The notes under the pieces: model-generated
What the model saw: the letters and a program-made list of their open reading frames with translations, nothing else
What the model was told of the DNA's origin: nothing
The model's database searches: none
In this document: in pieces, positions 49,561 to 58,148 of the stretch
Layout of the letters: each line of letters opens with the position of its first letter
How positions within the stretch are numbered: the stretch's first letter is position 1
Source: Streptomyces sp. CGMCC 4.7035
GTDB lineage: Bacteria; Actinomycetota; Actinomycetes; Streptomycetales; Streptomycetaceae
Assembly: GCF_031583065.1 (NCBI RefSeq)
Contig: NZ_CP134053.1
Location: 6,613,001-6,677,000 of the forward strand
Direction of reading: 5' to 3'
Length of the DNA: 64,000 nt
Program-made: the position numbers and the translations under genes

Positions 49561-52500
49561 ATGGCCCCTCGCCTCAGTGTCATCGTCCCCATGTACGACG
49601 TCGAGCGCTATCTGCCGGCCTGTCTCGACTCGTTGGCGGCACAGACGTTCCAGGACTTCGAGGTCCTGATGGTGGACGACGGTTCGCCGGACGACTCGGC
49701 GTCGATCGCCAAGACGTACGCGGAGCGCGACCCCCGGTTCCGGCTGATACGCAAGGAGAACGGAGGCCTGGGGGCCGCCCGCAACACCGGTATCGCCAAC
49801 ATGGACCCGGAGTCGGAGTTCCTGACGTTCATCGACAGCGACGACGTCATCCCGCCCGACGCCTACCGTCTGATGGTGGGCAGCCTGGACGAAACCGGTT
49901 CGGACTTCGCCACCGGCAACGTCTTCCACCTCAAGGGTGAGAAGTCCTGGCAGGTGCCGCTGATGCGGATGCTCGCGGGCGAGGCCCGCCAGCGCACCCA
50001 CATATCCCGGTACGGCAAGCTCGTCGCCGACCGGATCGCCTGCAACAAGGTGTTCCGCCGGACGTTCTGGCAGAAGAACGGCTTCGCCTTCCCCGAAGGC
50101 CGCCTGTACGAGGACACGCCCGTCACCATGCGGGCCCACTACCTCGCCGAAGCCGTCGACGTGATCTCCGAGCCCTGCTACTACTGGCGGCTGCGTGAGG
50201 GCGAGTCCGCGCCCTCGATCACGCAGCGCCGCACCGACCCGGCCGGTGTGCGCGACCGCACCACCTCCGTGCTGGAGATCAGTGCCTGGCTGGCCGAGCA
50301 GTCCGGCGAGACCTTCGCCCGGCTCAAGAAGGAGTACGACAGCCGCGTCCTCATGGACGACCTGCGCCTCTTCCTCAACGTGGTGCCCGACGGTGACGAG
50401 GAGTACCGCGCCGAGTTCCTGCGGTCGGCCAACCGCTTCCTGGACAACATCGATCCCAAGATCGTCATGGCGCTGCCGGCCCAGCTGCGGGTGCAGTGGC
50501 TGCTGGTGCGCAAGCACCAGCTCGACGAGCTCATCACTCTGCTGGCCGGGCAGCGGCGCAGGGAGGCCATCGAGGTAAGCGGTCTGGTCCGCAAGTACGC
50601 CTCCTTCCCGTCCCTGGCCGACGCCGACCTGGACTTCCCCCGCAAGGCGCTGCGCATCGACCAGGACCTGCAGATGCGTGCCCCGCTGCAGGAGGTGACC
50701 TGGTCGGAGGGCAAGCTGGTGCTGTCCGGCAATGCCTGGATCGACAAGATCGACCTGCCCTCGAAGCGTTCCTCGGTGAAGGTCCTGCAGCTGCGCAAGG
50801 ACAAGAGCCGCCGCCGCATCCTGCTGCCGGCCCGGAACGTCGAGCGCCCCGAGTGCACCACCGAGTCCGGGCAGGACCGCTACAACTACGACTGGGCCGG
50901 CTGGGAGGTCACCCTCGACCCGGCGAAGCTGCGCAAGGGCGGCGAGTGGCAGGAGGGCCTGTGGCACGTGGGGCTCGGCCTCTACGCCTCCGGTCTGGTG
51001 CGCCGCGCCGCAGTGCACTCCAGCGGTGGCGCTGACGCCAACTTCCCGCCGTACCAATGGCTGAGCCCCGACTTCCGGCTGCTGCCGTCCGTCGAGCGCG
51101 GGGCGCTCAAGCTCCGGGTCGAGAAGGTCCGGGCGCTGATCACCGGACGGTCGCTGGAGGGCGACCGGCTCAAGGTCACCGGCGAGCTCCGGGTTCCCCT
51201 CGCCGCGGGTGAGCACGTGGTGCTGCGCGTGAAGAACCAGAAGGGCGCCGAGGTGCACGAGTACCCGGTGGCCGTGACCGAGGACGGCGGCACGCGCCGG
51301 TTCTCGGCAGAGGTGCCGGTGGCCGATGTGGCGCTGGTGTTCCACGAGGGCATCGACGCCAAGGCCCAGCCGGAGAGCCGCACCTGGTCCACCGTCCTGA
51401 TCGCCACGGACCCGCAGGGCACCGAGCGCCAGTTCAGCACCGTGCTCCAGGAGGACCTGGAAGACGCGCGGTTCAATCTGCCCGCCTCGCTGGGCGAGCA
51501 GGCCGCGCTGTGCGAACTGGCCGTGGTCGGCGGCAACAACGGCTATCTGAAGTTCGCCGGACGCACCCGGCGCGCCATGATCGACCGGGTCGGCCTGCAG
51601 GACGGCCGCATCACCATCGCCGCGCACACCGACCCCCGGCTCACCGGCGCCCGGTTCCTGCTCAAGCCCCGCAACCGCTTCGAGGAGCGCTTCGTGGAGG
51701 CCCGCTGGTTCGAGGACGGCCGCTTCGAGGTCGCCTTCGACCCCTCCACGCTCGGCGGCAACGGCAACGTGCCGTTGCGCGCGGGCCGCTGGAACCTCTT
51801 CCTGCGTCCGGCCGACGGGGAGACGCCCGACGTCCCCTTCGTCACCGACCGGCTCGCCGCCGCGCAGTTCCCGCTCCGCGCCGAACTGAACGGACGTCGC
51901 TACTGGCTGGAGAACCGCTGGGCCGACTTCCCGCAGCTGAACTGCCGCTCGGAGCTCAGCGACCTGGAGCGCGGCCCGTACCGCCAGAAGCAGCTGCGCC
52001 GCGAGCTGTACGAGGCGCTGCGCCAACAGCCGCTGAAGGACCAGGTCTTCTACCTCAGCTACAACGGCAAGCAGTTCTCCGACAGCCCGCGGGCGATGTA
52101 CGAGGAGCTGGTGCGCCGGGGTTCGGACCTCAAGCACCTGTGGGCCGTGCGCGACGGACAGGTCATCCTGCCCGAGGGCGTCGAGCGGGTGCGGATGTGG
52201 GGCCACGAGTGGTACGAGGCCCTGGCCTCCAGCCGCTACATCGTCACCAACGGCCACCTGCCGGACTGGATCGAGCGGCGGCCCGGCCAGGTCATCGTGG
52301 AGACCTGGCACGGCACGATGCTGAAGAAGATCGGCCATGACATCGACACCCTGCACTTCGACCGCCGCTACCAGGAAAAGCTGGCGCTGGAGGCGAAGCA
52401 GTGGAGCCTGCTGGTGTCCTCCAACCGCTTCAGCACGCCGATCCTGAAGCGCGCCTTCTCCTATGACGGCGAGATCCTGGAAGCGGGCTACCCGCGCAAC

Positions 52501-53124
52501 GACTACCTCTACTCGCCCGACAAGGACCGCATCGCCGAGCGGGTGAAGAAGGCCCTCGGTCTGCCCGAGGGCAAGAAGGTCGTGCTGTACGCGCCGACCT
52601 GGCGGGACGACCAGTCGCACAGCCAGGGCCAGTACCTGTTCGACCTGCGCATCGACCTCGAGGACGCGCAGCGGCGCCTGGGCGACGACCACGTCCTGCT
52701 CATCCGCCGCCACTCCAACGTGGTGGACGCGGTGCCGGGCGCAGGCAACGGCTTCGTGTGGGACGCGTCGGAGTACCCGGACATCGCGGACCTCTATGTG
52801 GCGGCCGACATCATGATCACGGACTACTCGTCGGTCATGTTCGACTACGCCCACCTGAAGCGGCCCATGCTGTTCTTCACCTACGACCTGGAGCACTACC
52901 GGGACACCCTGCGCGGCTTCTACTTCGACTTCGAGCAGGACTCCCCGGGACCGCTGGTCTTCAACTCCAAGGAGCTCATCGACGCGATCCGCGACATCGA
53001 CAAGGTGTCTGTCGAGTACAAGGACCGCTTCGACCGCTTCCACCACCTGTTCTGCGATCTGGACGACGGCCACGCCTCGGCGCGGGTCGTGGACCGGATG
53101 CTGGAGCAGAGCCGGGAGCTGTGA
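49561..53124 (+). CDS. Large GT2-TagF fusion with central beta-rich domain
   Basis: The 1187-residue protein has an N-terminal GT2 domain (about 1-230; VIVPMYDVERYLPACLDSLA, LTFIDSDDVIPPDAYRLM), an unusual central region of about 400 residues (460-760) with several beta-sandwich-like repeats (for example GNAWIDKIDLPSKRSSVKVL and GRSLEGDRLKVTGELRVPLA), and a TagF-like domain (about 820-1180) with VIVETWHGTMLKKIGHDIDT and IMITDYSSVMFDYAHLKRPM. It starts at ATG 49561, with AGGAGA upstream, 25 bp after the smaller fusion. By synteny it resembles SCO2590. Its product is probably a wall polymer, but the donor and acceptor sugars are not known. Confidence 0.87.
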   Translation: MAPRLSVIVPMYDVERYLPACLDSLAAQTFQDFEVLMVDDGSPDDSASIAKTYAERDPRFRLIRKENGGLGAARNTGIANMDPESEFLTFIDSDDVIPPDAYRLMVGSLDETGSDFATGNVFHLKGEKSWQVPLMRMLAGEARQRTHISRYGKLVADRIACNKVFRRTFWQKNGFAFPEGRLYEDTPVTMRAHYLAEAVDVISEPCYYWRLREGESAPSITQRRTDPAGVRDRTTSVLEISAWLAEQSGETFARLKKEYDSRVLMDDLRLFLNVVPDGDEEYRAEFLRSANRFLDNIDPKIVMALPAQLRVQWLLVRKHQLDELITLLAGQRRREAIEVSGLVRKYASFPSLADADLDFPRKALRIDQDLQMRAPLQEVTWSEGKLVLSGNAWIDKIDLPSKRSSVKVLQLRKDKSRRRILLPARNVERPECTTESGQDRYNYDWAGWEVTLDPAKLRKGGEWQEGLWHVGLGLYASGLVRRAAVHSSGGADANFPPYQWLSPDFRLLPSVERGALKLRVEKVRALITGRSLEGDRLKVTGELRVPLAAGEHVVLRVKNQKGAEVHEYPVAVTEDGGTRRFSAEVPVADVALVFHEGIDAKAQPESRTWSTVLIATDPQGTERQFSTVLQEDLEDARFNLPASLGEQAALCELAVVGGNNGYLKFAGRTRRAMIDRVGLQDGRITIAAHTDPRLTGARFLLKPRNRFEERFVEARWFEDGRFEVAFDPSTLGGNGNVPLRAGRWNLFLRPADGETPDVPFVTDRLAAAQFPLRAELNGRRYWLENRWADFPQLNCRSELSDLERGPYRQKQLRRELYEALRQQPLKDQVFYLSYNGKQFSDSPRAMYEELVRRGSDLKHLWAVRDGQVILPEGVERVRMWGHEWYEALASSRYIVTNGHLPDWIERRPGQVIVETWHGTMLKKIGHDIDTLHFDRRYQEKLALEAKQWSLLVSSNRFSTPILKRAFSYDGEILEAGYPRNDYLYSPDKDRIAERVKKALGLPEGKKVVLYAPTWRDDQSHSQGQYLFDLRIDLEDAQRRLGDDHVLLIRRHSNVVDAVPGAGNGFVWDASEYPDIADLYVAADIMITDYSSVMFDYAHLKRPMLFFTYDLEHYRDTLRGFYFDFEQDSPGPLVFNSKELIDAIRDIDKVSVEYKDRFDRFHHLFCDLDDGHASARVVDRMLEQSREL

Positions 53125-53141
53125 CCGGCGGCCGAAGAAGC

Positions 53142-53191
53142 ACAACGGGCCGGGCCCCGGAGGACATCTCCTCCGGGGCCCGGCCCGTTGT
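53142..53191. terminator. Perfect 23-bp hairpin between convergent glycosyltransferase genes
   Basis: A 23-bp perfect stem (53142-53164 with 53169-53191) closes on a CATC loop, with arms rich in GGGCCGGGCCCC. It lies 17 bp after the plus-strand gene and 39 bp after the end of the minus-strand gene and is likely a bidirectional terminator. Confidence 0.9.
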
Positions 53192-53230
53192 AATGCGCTC
53201 GCCGCCGCGTGCCACGGGGCGGCGCCGCGG

Positions 53231-55273
53231 TCACAGCCGCACGGTCTTCACCGCGAACTGACCCAGGGCCGTGAAGTACGGCCGCAGTTCGGTCTTCCGG
53301 GGGCGGTTCTCGGGCGGGAGCGGGGGCGGGGTCGTGCCGAGGGTGCGGCGGGCCTTGCGGACGGCCCGGTTCACCACGGACGGCGGCGTGGCGGCGCCCG
53401 TGGTGACCACGGGCCGCGGGAAGGTGAACACGTCGATCGGCTTGAGCACGTCGGTGGCCAGCTTCGCCAGGGCCACGCGGGGCGCCCCCGCCTCCGGCCG
53501 GACCCAGAAGTCCCAGATGACTTCCTTGTCCTCGCCGTCGGTGTGCTCGCGCACCAGGGTCGAGCAGTCGATCACCGCGGCGACCGTGCCGTCACCGGCG
53601 TCCTGGACGGGGAAGGTGAGCAGGCGCTCCTTCTCTCGCCGGTGCACCGCTTCCACCACCGCGCCCGAGCCCAGCGCCGCTCCCCACAGGTCCGCCCGGA
53701 GCTGGATGGCCTGCTTGTCCACGCGGACGGGGCCCACCTCGGCATGCGCCTCGCGCAGCACGCTGCGTACCAGCAGCCTGCCGTCGTCGTGCCGGTGCGG
53801 CAGCAGCAGCGCGAGCGGATGGCTCCCCGGCCGAGGCAGGTCCACGGCGAGCAGGTCCCGGGTGTCGCACCCGTAGCCGTCGGTGCTCAGCGGCACCTCG
53901 GCACCCGAGGGGGTGGCCAGGATCGTCTCCCAGGTGCCGTGCGGTATGCCGGCGTCCCAGGGCACGAGTGCCTCGCCCTCGGCGGACAGCGTGAAACGGT
54001 GTTCTTCGGCGTTCTTGCCGTTTCTGCGCAGCACCAGGTCGGCGCCGTCGGCGTCCTCGGGCAGTCGGCCCACACCGATGTGCACGCTGCCCTGTGCGTC
54101 GACCCGGGCGGTGGCGTGCCGGGGCAGCGCCTTGCGGGCGAACGCCTGCTCGAGGATGGCTTCGAAGCGCTCGCGGCTGGCCGTCTCGTGGAAGCGTTCG
54201 GCGTTGCGCACGGCGCTCTCGGACATCTTCCGCCGCAGTTCGTCGTCCCGCACCAGTTGCAGGATCGCCTTGGCCATCTCCTCCACGTCGCCGCGCGGGA
54301 CGATCAGTCCGTCCTCGCCGTGGGTGAGGATGTTGCGCGGGCCATGGTCGGCGTCCGTGCTGACGACGGGCAGCCCGGCCGCCATCGCCTCCACGATGAC
54401 GTTGCCGAACGCCTCCCGCTTGGAGGGCAGCACGAAGATCGAGCCCTTGCCGAACTCGGGCGTGACCGGGGCGACCTGGCCCATCAGCAGAATGCTGTCG
54501 GACAGCCCCAGCTCATAGATGCGGGCCCGCAGCCGGGCCTTCTCGGTGCCGCTTCCGTAGATGCGCAGCGTCCAGTCGGGCGCCTGGGCGTGGACCTTGG
54601 CGAAGGCCTCGATGAGGAGCGCGTGGTTCTTGTTGTCGGTGAGGTGACCGGCCGCGATCACGATCTTGTTGGTGCCGTTGGAGCGAACCGGCGTGGCGGG
54701 CACACAGTTGGGCATGACCGCGAGCCGGTCCCGAACTCCGGGCACCTGCCGACCGATGTCGGCGACCTCCTCGGGCGTGAGCGCCGTCAGCGCGTCCAGG
54801 GACAGGTACGCGGGGAAGAGCCGCTCCTTGATGTCCTTGGCGTAGATGGCAGGCTTCGAGTGCTCCTGCGTGAGCTTGAGGTAGGTCCCCGGAGCCTGGG
54901 CCAGCATGATGGTGTTGCGCGGGCTGGAGCTGACCACCACGTCGGCGTCGGTGGTGGCGAGGTACTCCAGCAGTCGCAGCTCGGCGAGCCGGCTCACCAC
55001 CGGCGTCTTCGCGCCGACGTTCAGCGGGTAGATCAGCGGGAACTTGTCCACCAGCGGGTTGTCGACGTCGGAGACCGGCGAGTGCGGGCGCAGATCACTC
55101 AGCACCCGTACCGACACCCGCGGGTCGAGGGGGAAGTACGACTCGTCGCGCACCTTGCGCAACGCCACGATCTCCACCTGGTGTTTCTCCGCGAGCGCTC
55201 CAGCCAGGTTCTGCGTCGCGCTCACCACGCCCCCCATGTGGCAGAGGTCGCGGACCAGGAATGCGATCTTCAA
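53231..55273 (-). CDS. GT4-family glycosyltransferase with C-terminal beta-rich extension
   Basis: The 680-residue protein starts at TTG 55273 (MKIAFLVRDLCHMGGVVSAT), after a GGGGG ribosome site. The GT-B fold has a nucleotide-sugar site with KIVIAAGHLTDNKNHALLIE and the E-x7-E motif SKREAFGNVIVEAMAAG. After residue 400 comes an extension with beta-rich segments (for example LVLRRNGKNAEEHRFTLSAE) that may resemble the central region of the large TagF fusion. The nearest functional type is poly(glycerol-phosphate) alpha-glucosyltransferase (TagE-like), inferred from context. The genes facing it across a strong terminator make a coherent envelope block with galE. Confidence 0.83.
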   Translation of the reverse strand: MKIAFLVRDLCHMGGVVSATQNLAGALAEKHQVEIVALRKVRDESYFPLDPRVSVRVLSDLRPHSPVSDVDNPLVDKFPLIYPLNVGAKTPVVSRLAELRLLEYLATTDADVVVSSSPRNTIMLAQAPGTYLKLTQEHSKPAIYAKDIKERLFPAYLSLDALTALTPEEVADIGRQVPGVRDRLAVMPNCVPATPVRSNGTNKIVIAAGHLTDNKNHALLIEAFAKVHAQAPDWTLRIYGSGTEKARLRARIYELGLSDSILLMGQVAPVTPEFGKGSIFVLPSKREAFGNVIVEAMAAGLPVVSTDADHGPRNILTHGEDGLIVPRGDVEEMAKAILQLVRDDELRRKMSESAVRNAERFHETASRERFEAILEQAFARKALPRHATARVDAQGSVHIGVGRLPEDADGADLVLRRNGKNAEEHRFTLSAEGEALVPWDAGIPHGTWETILATPSGAEVPLSTDGYGCDTRDLLAVDLPRPGSHPLALLLPHRHDDGRLLVRSVLREAHAEVGPVRVDKQAIQLRADLWGAALGSGAVVEAVHRREKERLLTFPVQDAGDGTVAAVIDCSTLVREHTDGEDKEVIWDFWVRPEAGAPRVALAKLATDVLKPIDVFTFPRPVVTTGAATPPSVVNRAVRKARRTLGTTPPPLPPENRPRKTELRPYFTALGQFAVKTVRL

Positions 55274-55805
55274 CGTGAATTACCCCCTACAGGGCGTCGC
55301 GTGCCGACGCCGTCCTCAAACGTGGCCCGAGAACCGGTTACCGCACGGGTACCCGGTGGGCACGTGTCGGCTCCGCCTGTCGGCGGGATGTGTGCCGACT
55401 GTGCGGAGGGCTCCCGGTCGTTTAGACAGGAACGAGCGGGAGAGAGTTGTTCAACTGATGGTCACGATTGGGACACGTGTGCGGTGGCGACCCGGGGCAC
55501 TCCGCCCGCCGGCCGAGGAGGGCGGCGCTGTCATCGGTGGAGCCGTCGTCCACCGATGACCTCGATGTGCCGTGCTGCAGCAGTGTGAGCGGAATGCCCG
55601 ACTCGGCGGACTAGTGCCCCGGCAGGCAACGTTTGCCCGTCAAGGAGCGGCGTCCGGTGCGTGCTCTCGGTGTGCCGGCCGGAAGCCCTCGTACTGGATG
55701 TACTTGGGCTTTCGGCCGGTGCGGCGAGTGGGGGTCCCCCCTGCTCGAAGAGCTTGGGGGAGCGTGCCGGGCGTCGCGACGGGGCGAACTTTGCCTGTTG
55801 GGGTA
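55274..55805. other. 532-bp gap between GT4 and obgE holding repeats and a hairpin
   Basis: The left part should carry the GT4 promoter; it contains AACCGGTT (55332-55339) and no clear -10. TCATCGGTGGA-GCCGTCG-TCCACCGATGA (55531-55559) is a perfect 11-bp hairpin. From about 55600 to 55800 the sequence contains TACTGGATGTACTTGGGC and the module GCGTCGCGACGGGGCGAAC, both of which I recall as recurring in Streptomyces intergenic DNA, interrupted by the 35-bp repeat at 55728-55762. Open frames here look accidental. Confidence 0.6.
55728..55762. repeat. Dispersed 35-bp repeat, copy 3
   Basis: It is identical to copy 1 at 2076-2110 over all 35 bases (GTGGGGGTCCCCCC, TGCTCGAAGAGC, TTGGGGGAG). It interrupts the recurring intergenic sequence around 55600-55800, between GCGGCGA and CGTGCCGGGCG, consistent with a later insertion into an older repeat. 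Confidence 0.85.
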
Positions 55806-57242
55806 CTAGAAGGGCTCGAAGTCGTCGAACTCCTGCTGCGCCTCGTCGCGTTCGGCCTGGCGGTCCCGGCGCCGCTGCGCGGCCGGACGTGCCCCTTCGA
55901 ACCGGTGGTCCTCACCGCGCCGGCCCAGCATTTCCGCACCGGCCGTCAGCGACGGCTCCCAGTCGAAGACGACCGCGTTGTCCTCGGGGCCGATGGCGAC
56001 ACCGTCGCCCGAGCGTGCGCCCGCCTTCACCAGCTTCTCCTCGACACCGAGGCGGTTGAGCCGGTCGGCGAGATAGCCGACGGCCTCGTCGTTGTTGAAG
56101 TCGGTCTGCCGCACCCAGCGCTCGGGCTTCTCGCCCCGTACCCGGAACAGCCCGTCCTCCTCGCGCGTGACCGTGAAGCCGGCGTCGTCGACCGCCTTCG
56201 GCCGGATGACGATGCGCGTGGCCTCTTCCTTCGGCTTGGCGGCGCGCGCCTTGGCGACCAGCTCGGCGACCGCGTAGGACAGCTCCTTGAGTCCCATGTG
56301 CGCCACCGCCGACACCTCGAAGACGCGGTAGCCACGCGCCTCCAGGTCGGGCCGGACCATCTCGGCGAGGTCCTGGCCGTCCGGAATGTCGATCTTGTTC
56401 AGGACGACGATGCGCGGACGGTCACCGAGTCCGCCGTACTGCCGCAGCTCCTCCTCGATGACGTCGAGATCGGAGACCGGGTCGCGGTCGGACTCCAGCG
56501 TCGCCGTGTCCAGCACGTGGACCAGCACGCTGCACCGCTCCACGTGCCGCAGGAACTCCAGGCCGAGCCCCTTGCCCTGGCTGGCGCCCGGGATCAGTCC
56601 GGGAACGTCGGCGATGGTGTACACCGTCGAGCCCGCCGTGACGACGCCCAGGTTGGGTACGAGGGTGGTGAACGGGTAGTCCGCGATCTTGGGCTTCGCC
56701 GCGCTCAGCACGGAGATGAGCGAGGACTTGCCCGCGCTCGGGTAGCCGACCAGGGCCACGTCCGCGACCGTCTTCAGCTCCAGGACGATGTCCTGGAGGT
56801 CACCGGGCACGCCGAGCAGCGCGAAGCCGGGCGCCTTGCGGCGGGCGGAGGCCAGCGCCGCGTTGCCGAGTCCGCCGCGACCGCCCTGGGCGGCGACGTA
56901 CGACGTTCCGTGCCCGACCAGGTCGGCCAGCACGTTGCCCGCCTTGTCGAGGACGACCGTGCCGTCCGGCACCGGCAGGACCAGGTCCTGGCCGTCCTTG
57001 CCGGAACGGAAGCCGCCCTCGCCCGGCTTGCCGTTGGTGGCCTTGCGGTGCGGGGAGTGGTGGTAGTCGAGAAGCGTGGTGACGGACTGGTCGACGATGA
57101 GGATCACATCGCCGCCACGGCCGCCGTTGCCGCCGTCGGGGCCGCCGAGCGGCTTGAACTTCTCACGGTGGACGGAGGCACAGCCGTGGCCTCCGTTACC
57201 CGCGGCGACGTGGAGTTCGACGCGGTCCACGAAGGTGGTCAT
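55806..57242 (-). CDS. obgE: Obg-family GTPase (CgtA)
   Basis: The 478-residue GTPase links ribosome assembly, replication and stress. The glycine-rich Obg domain (residues 1-158; [20 protein letters not shown]) precedes the G domain ([55 protein letters not shown]) and the C-terminal OCT domain ([20 protein letters not shown]). The last 60 residues are Arg/Glu-rich and disordered. ATG 57242 has GGAGGCAC upstream. In Streptomyces Obg influences aerial mycelium formation. The gene ends the rne, rplU, rpmA, obgE direction of transcription. Confidence 0.97.
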   Translation of the reverse strand: MTTFVDRVELHVAAGNGGHGCASVHREKFKPLGGPDGGNGGRGGDVILIVDQSVTTLLDYHHSPHRKATNGKPGEGGFRSGKDGQDLVLPVPDGTVVLDKAGNVLADLVGHGTSYVAAQGGRGGLGNAALASARRKAPGFALLGVPGDLQDIVLELKTVADVALVGYPSAGKSSLISVLSAAKPKIADYPFTTLVPNLGVVTAGSTVYTIADVPGLIPGASQGKGLGLEFLRHVERCSVLVHVLDTATLESDRDPVSDLDVIEEELRQYGGLGDRPRIVVLNKIDIPDGQDLAEMVRPDLEARGYRVFEVSAVAHMGLKELSYAVAELVAKARAAKPKEEATRIVIRPKAVDDAGFTVTREEDGLFRVRGEKPERWVRQTDFNNDEAVGYLADRLNRLGVEEKLVKAGARSGDGVAIGPEDNAVVFDWEPSLTAGAEMLGRRGEDHRFEGARPAAQRRRDRQAERDEAQQEFDDFEPF

Positions 57243-57293
57243 GGTTCAGTGCCTCCAGAAAAAATACGGTATGTGTGCTGTTCAACAAACGAA

Positions 57294-57333
57294 AGGCGGA
57301 CCCGCCTTCCCGACCGGGAAGTGAGGTCCGCCT
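57294..57333 (-). terminator. Hairpin between rpmA and obgE
   Basis: AGGCGGACC pairs with GGTCCGCCT and, inside it, CTTCCC pairs with GGGAAG around GACC, giving a two-part stem-loop. It lies 45 bp after rpmA and 51 bp before obgE on the same strand, so it may be an incomplete terminator or a processing site. Confidence 0.65.
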
Positions 57334-57378
57334 CACGAAGACTCGCGATTGCTCGCGAAGGCGTGTGAAACGCTCGGG

Positions 57379-57633
57379 TCAGGCGACCGGAACGATGTTC
57401 ACGACCTTGCGGCCACGGTGGCTGCCGAACTCCACCGCACCGGCCTGCAGCGCGAACAGCGTGTCGTCGCCGCCACGGCCGACGCCGGCGCCCGGGTGGA
57501 AGTGGGTGCCGCGCTGGCGGACCAGGATCTCACCAGCGTTGACGACCTGACCGCCGAAGCGCTTCACGCCGAGCCGCTGGGCATTGGAGTCGCGACCGTT
57601 CCGGGTGGACGATGCGCCCTTCTTGTGTGCCAT
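57379..57633 (-). CDS. rpmA: 50S ribosomal protein L27
   Basis: The 84-residue protein starts [20 protein letters not shown] and contains [20 protein letters not shown], the signature of L27, whose N-terminus reaches the peptidyl-transferase centre. Unlike Firmicutes L27 it has no cleaved N-terminal extension. ATG 57633 lies 14 bp after the rplU stop, in the standard rplU-rpmA operon. Confidence 0.98.
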   Translation of the reverse strand: MAHKKGASSTRNGRDSNAQRLGVKRFGGQVVNAGEILVRQRGTHFHPGAGVGRGGDDTLFALQAGAVEFGSHRGRKVVNIVPVA

Positions 57634-57647
57634 GTCTCCTCAGTCCC

Positions 57648-57968
57648 TTACTTCGCAGCCGCGGGGATCGACGTGACCTTGATCGCCGTGTACTGCTGGC
57701 GGTGGCCCTGACGACGGCGGTAGCCGGTCTTGTTCTTGTAGCGCAGAATGTCGATCTTCTGGCCCTTGTGGTGGTCCACGACCTCGGCCTGGACCTTGAT
57801 GCCGGCCAGCACCCACGGGTCGCTGGTCACAGCGTCGCCGTCGACCACGAGCAGGGTCGAGAGCTCGACCGTGTCGCCAACCTTGGCAGTGGAAATCTTG
57901 TCAACCTCAACGATGTCGCCGACAGCAACCTTGTGCTGGCGACCACCGCTGCGCACGATGGCGTACAC
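57648..57968 (-). CDS. rplU: 50S ribosomal protein L21
   Basis: The 106-residue protein starts at GTG 57968 ([20 protein letters not shown]) and contains [14 protein letters not shown], the L21 C-terminal motif. Length is exact for the family. The frame stays open 25 codons further upstream, but GTGAGATCC just before GTG 57968 and family length decide the start. It is first in rplU-rpmA. The rne and rplU genes are often directly adjacent in Streptomyces; here two genes lie between. Confidence 0.97.
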   Translation of the reverse strand: MYAIVRSGGRQHKVAVGDIVEVDKISTAKVGDTVELSTLLVVDGDAVTSDPWVLAGIKVQAEVVDHHKGQKIDILRYKNKTGYRRRQGHRQQYTAIKVTSIPAAAK

Positions 57969-58011
57969 GCGGATCTCACTCTCTCGCTCGGGAACGGAAC
58001 CCCGCAGTCCA

Positions 58012-58030
58012 GCCGCCCGACCCGGGCGGC
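58012..58030 (-). promoter_or_regulatory. Hairpin in the rplU 5' region
   Basis: GCCGCCCG-ACC-CGGGCGGC is a perfect 8-bp stem with a 3-base loop, 44 bp before the rplU start. It may be part of an L21 leader or of a terminator for the gene upstream (58149); a ribosomal-protein leader is known for L21 in Firmicutes, but I cannot recognise it here. Confidence 0.5.
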
Positions 58031-58148
58031 CTCTCCCGGCCACTCGTGCCAGGGAGGAAGAGGTTTACGGGGATGTGGCGCATCTACGGACACGCCGACG
58101 GTCAAGGTTACGGGGCCTGCCCTACAGGGGTCAAACCGGGCCGCCGTG

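Noticed and set aside
49315..53145. A 1276-codon minus-strand open frame opposite the GT2-TagF fusion.
   Set aside because: The plus strand encodes clear GT2 and TagF motifs; the antisense protein is low-complexity.
53142..53191. Small RNA gene in the 23-bp hairpin.
   Set aside because: The stem lies exactly between two convergent gene ends; a bidirectional terminator explains it without a promoter.
58012..58030. Ribosomal protein L21 leader RNA.
   Set aside because: Only one simple hairpin is present and the known L21 leader structure could not be recognised.
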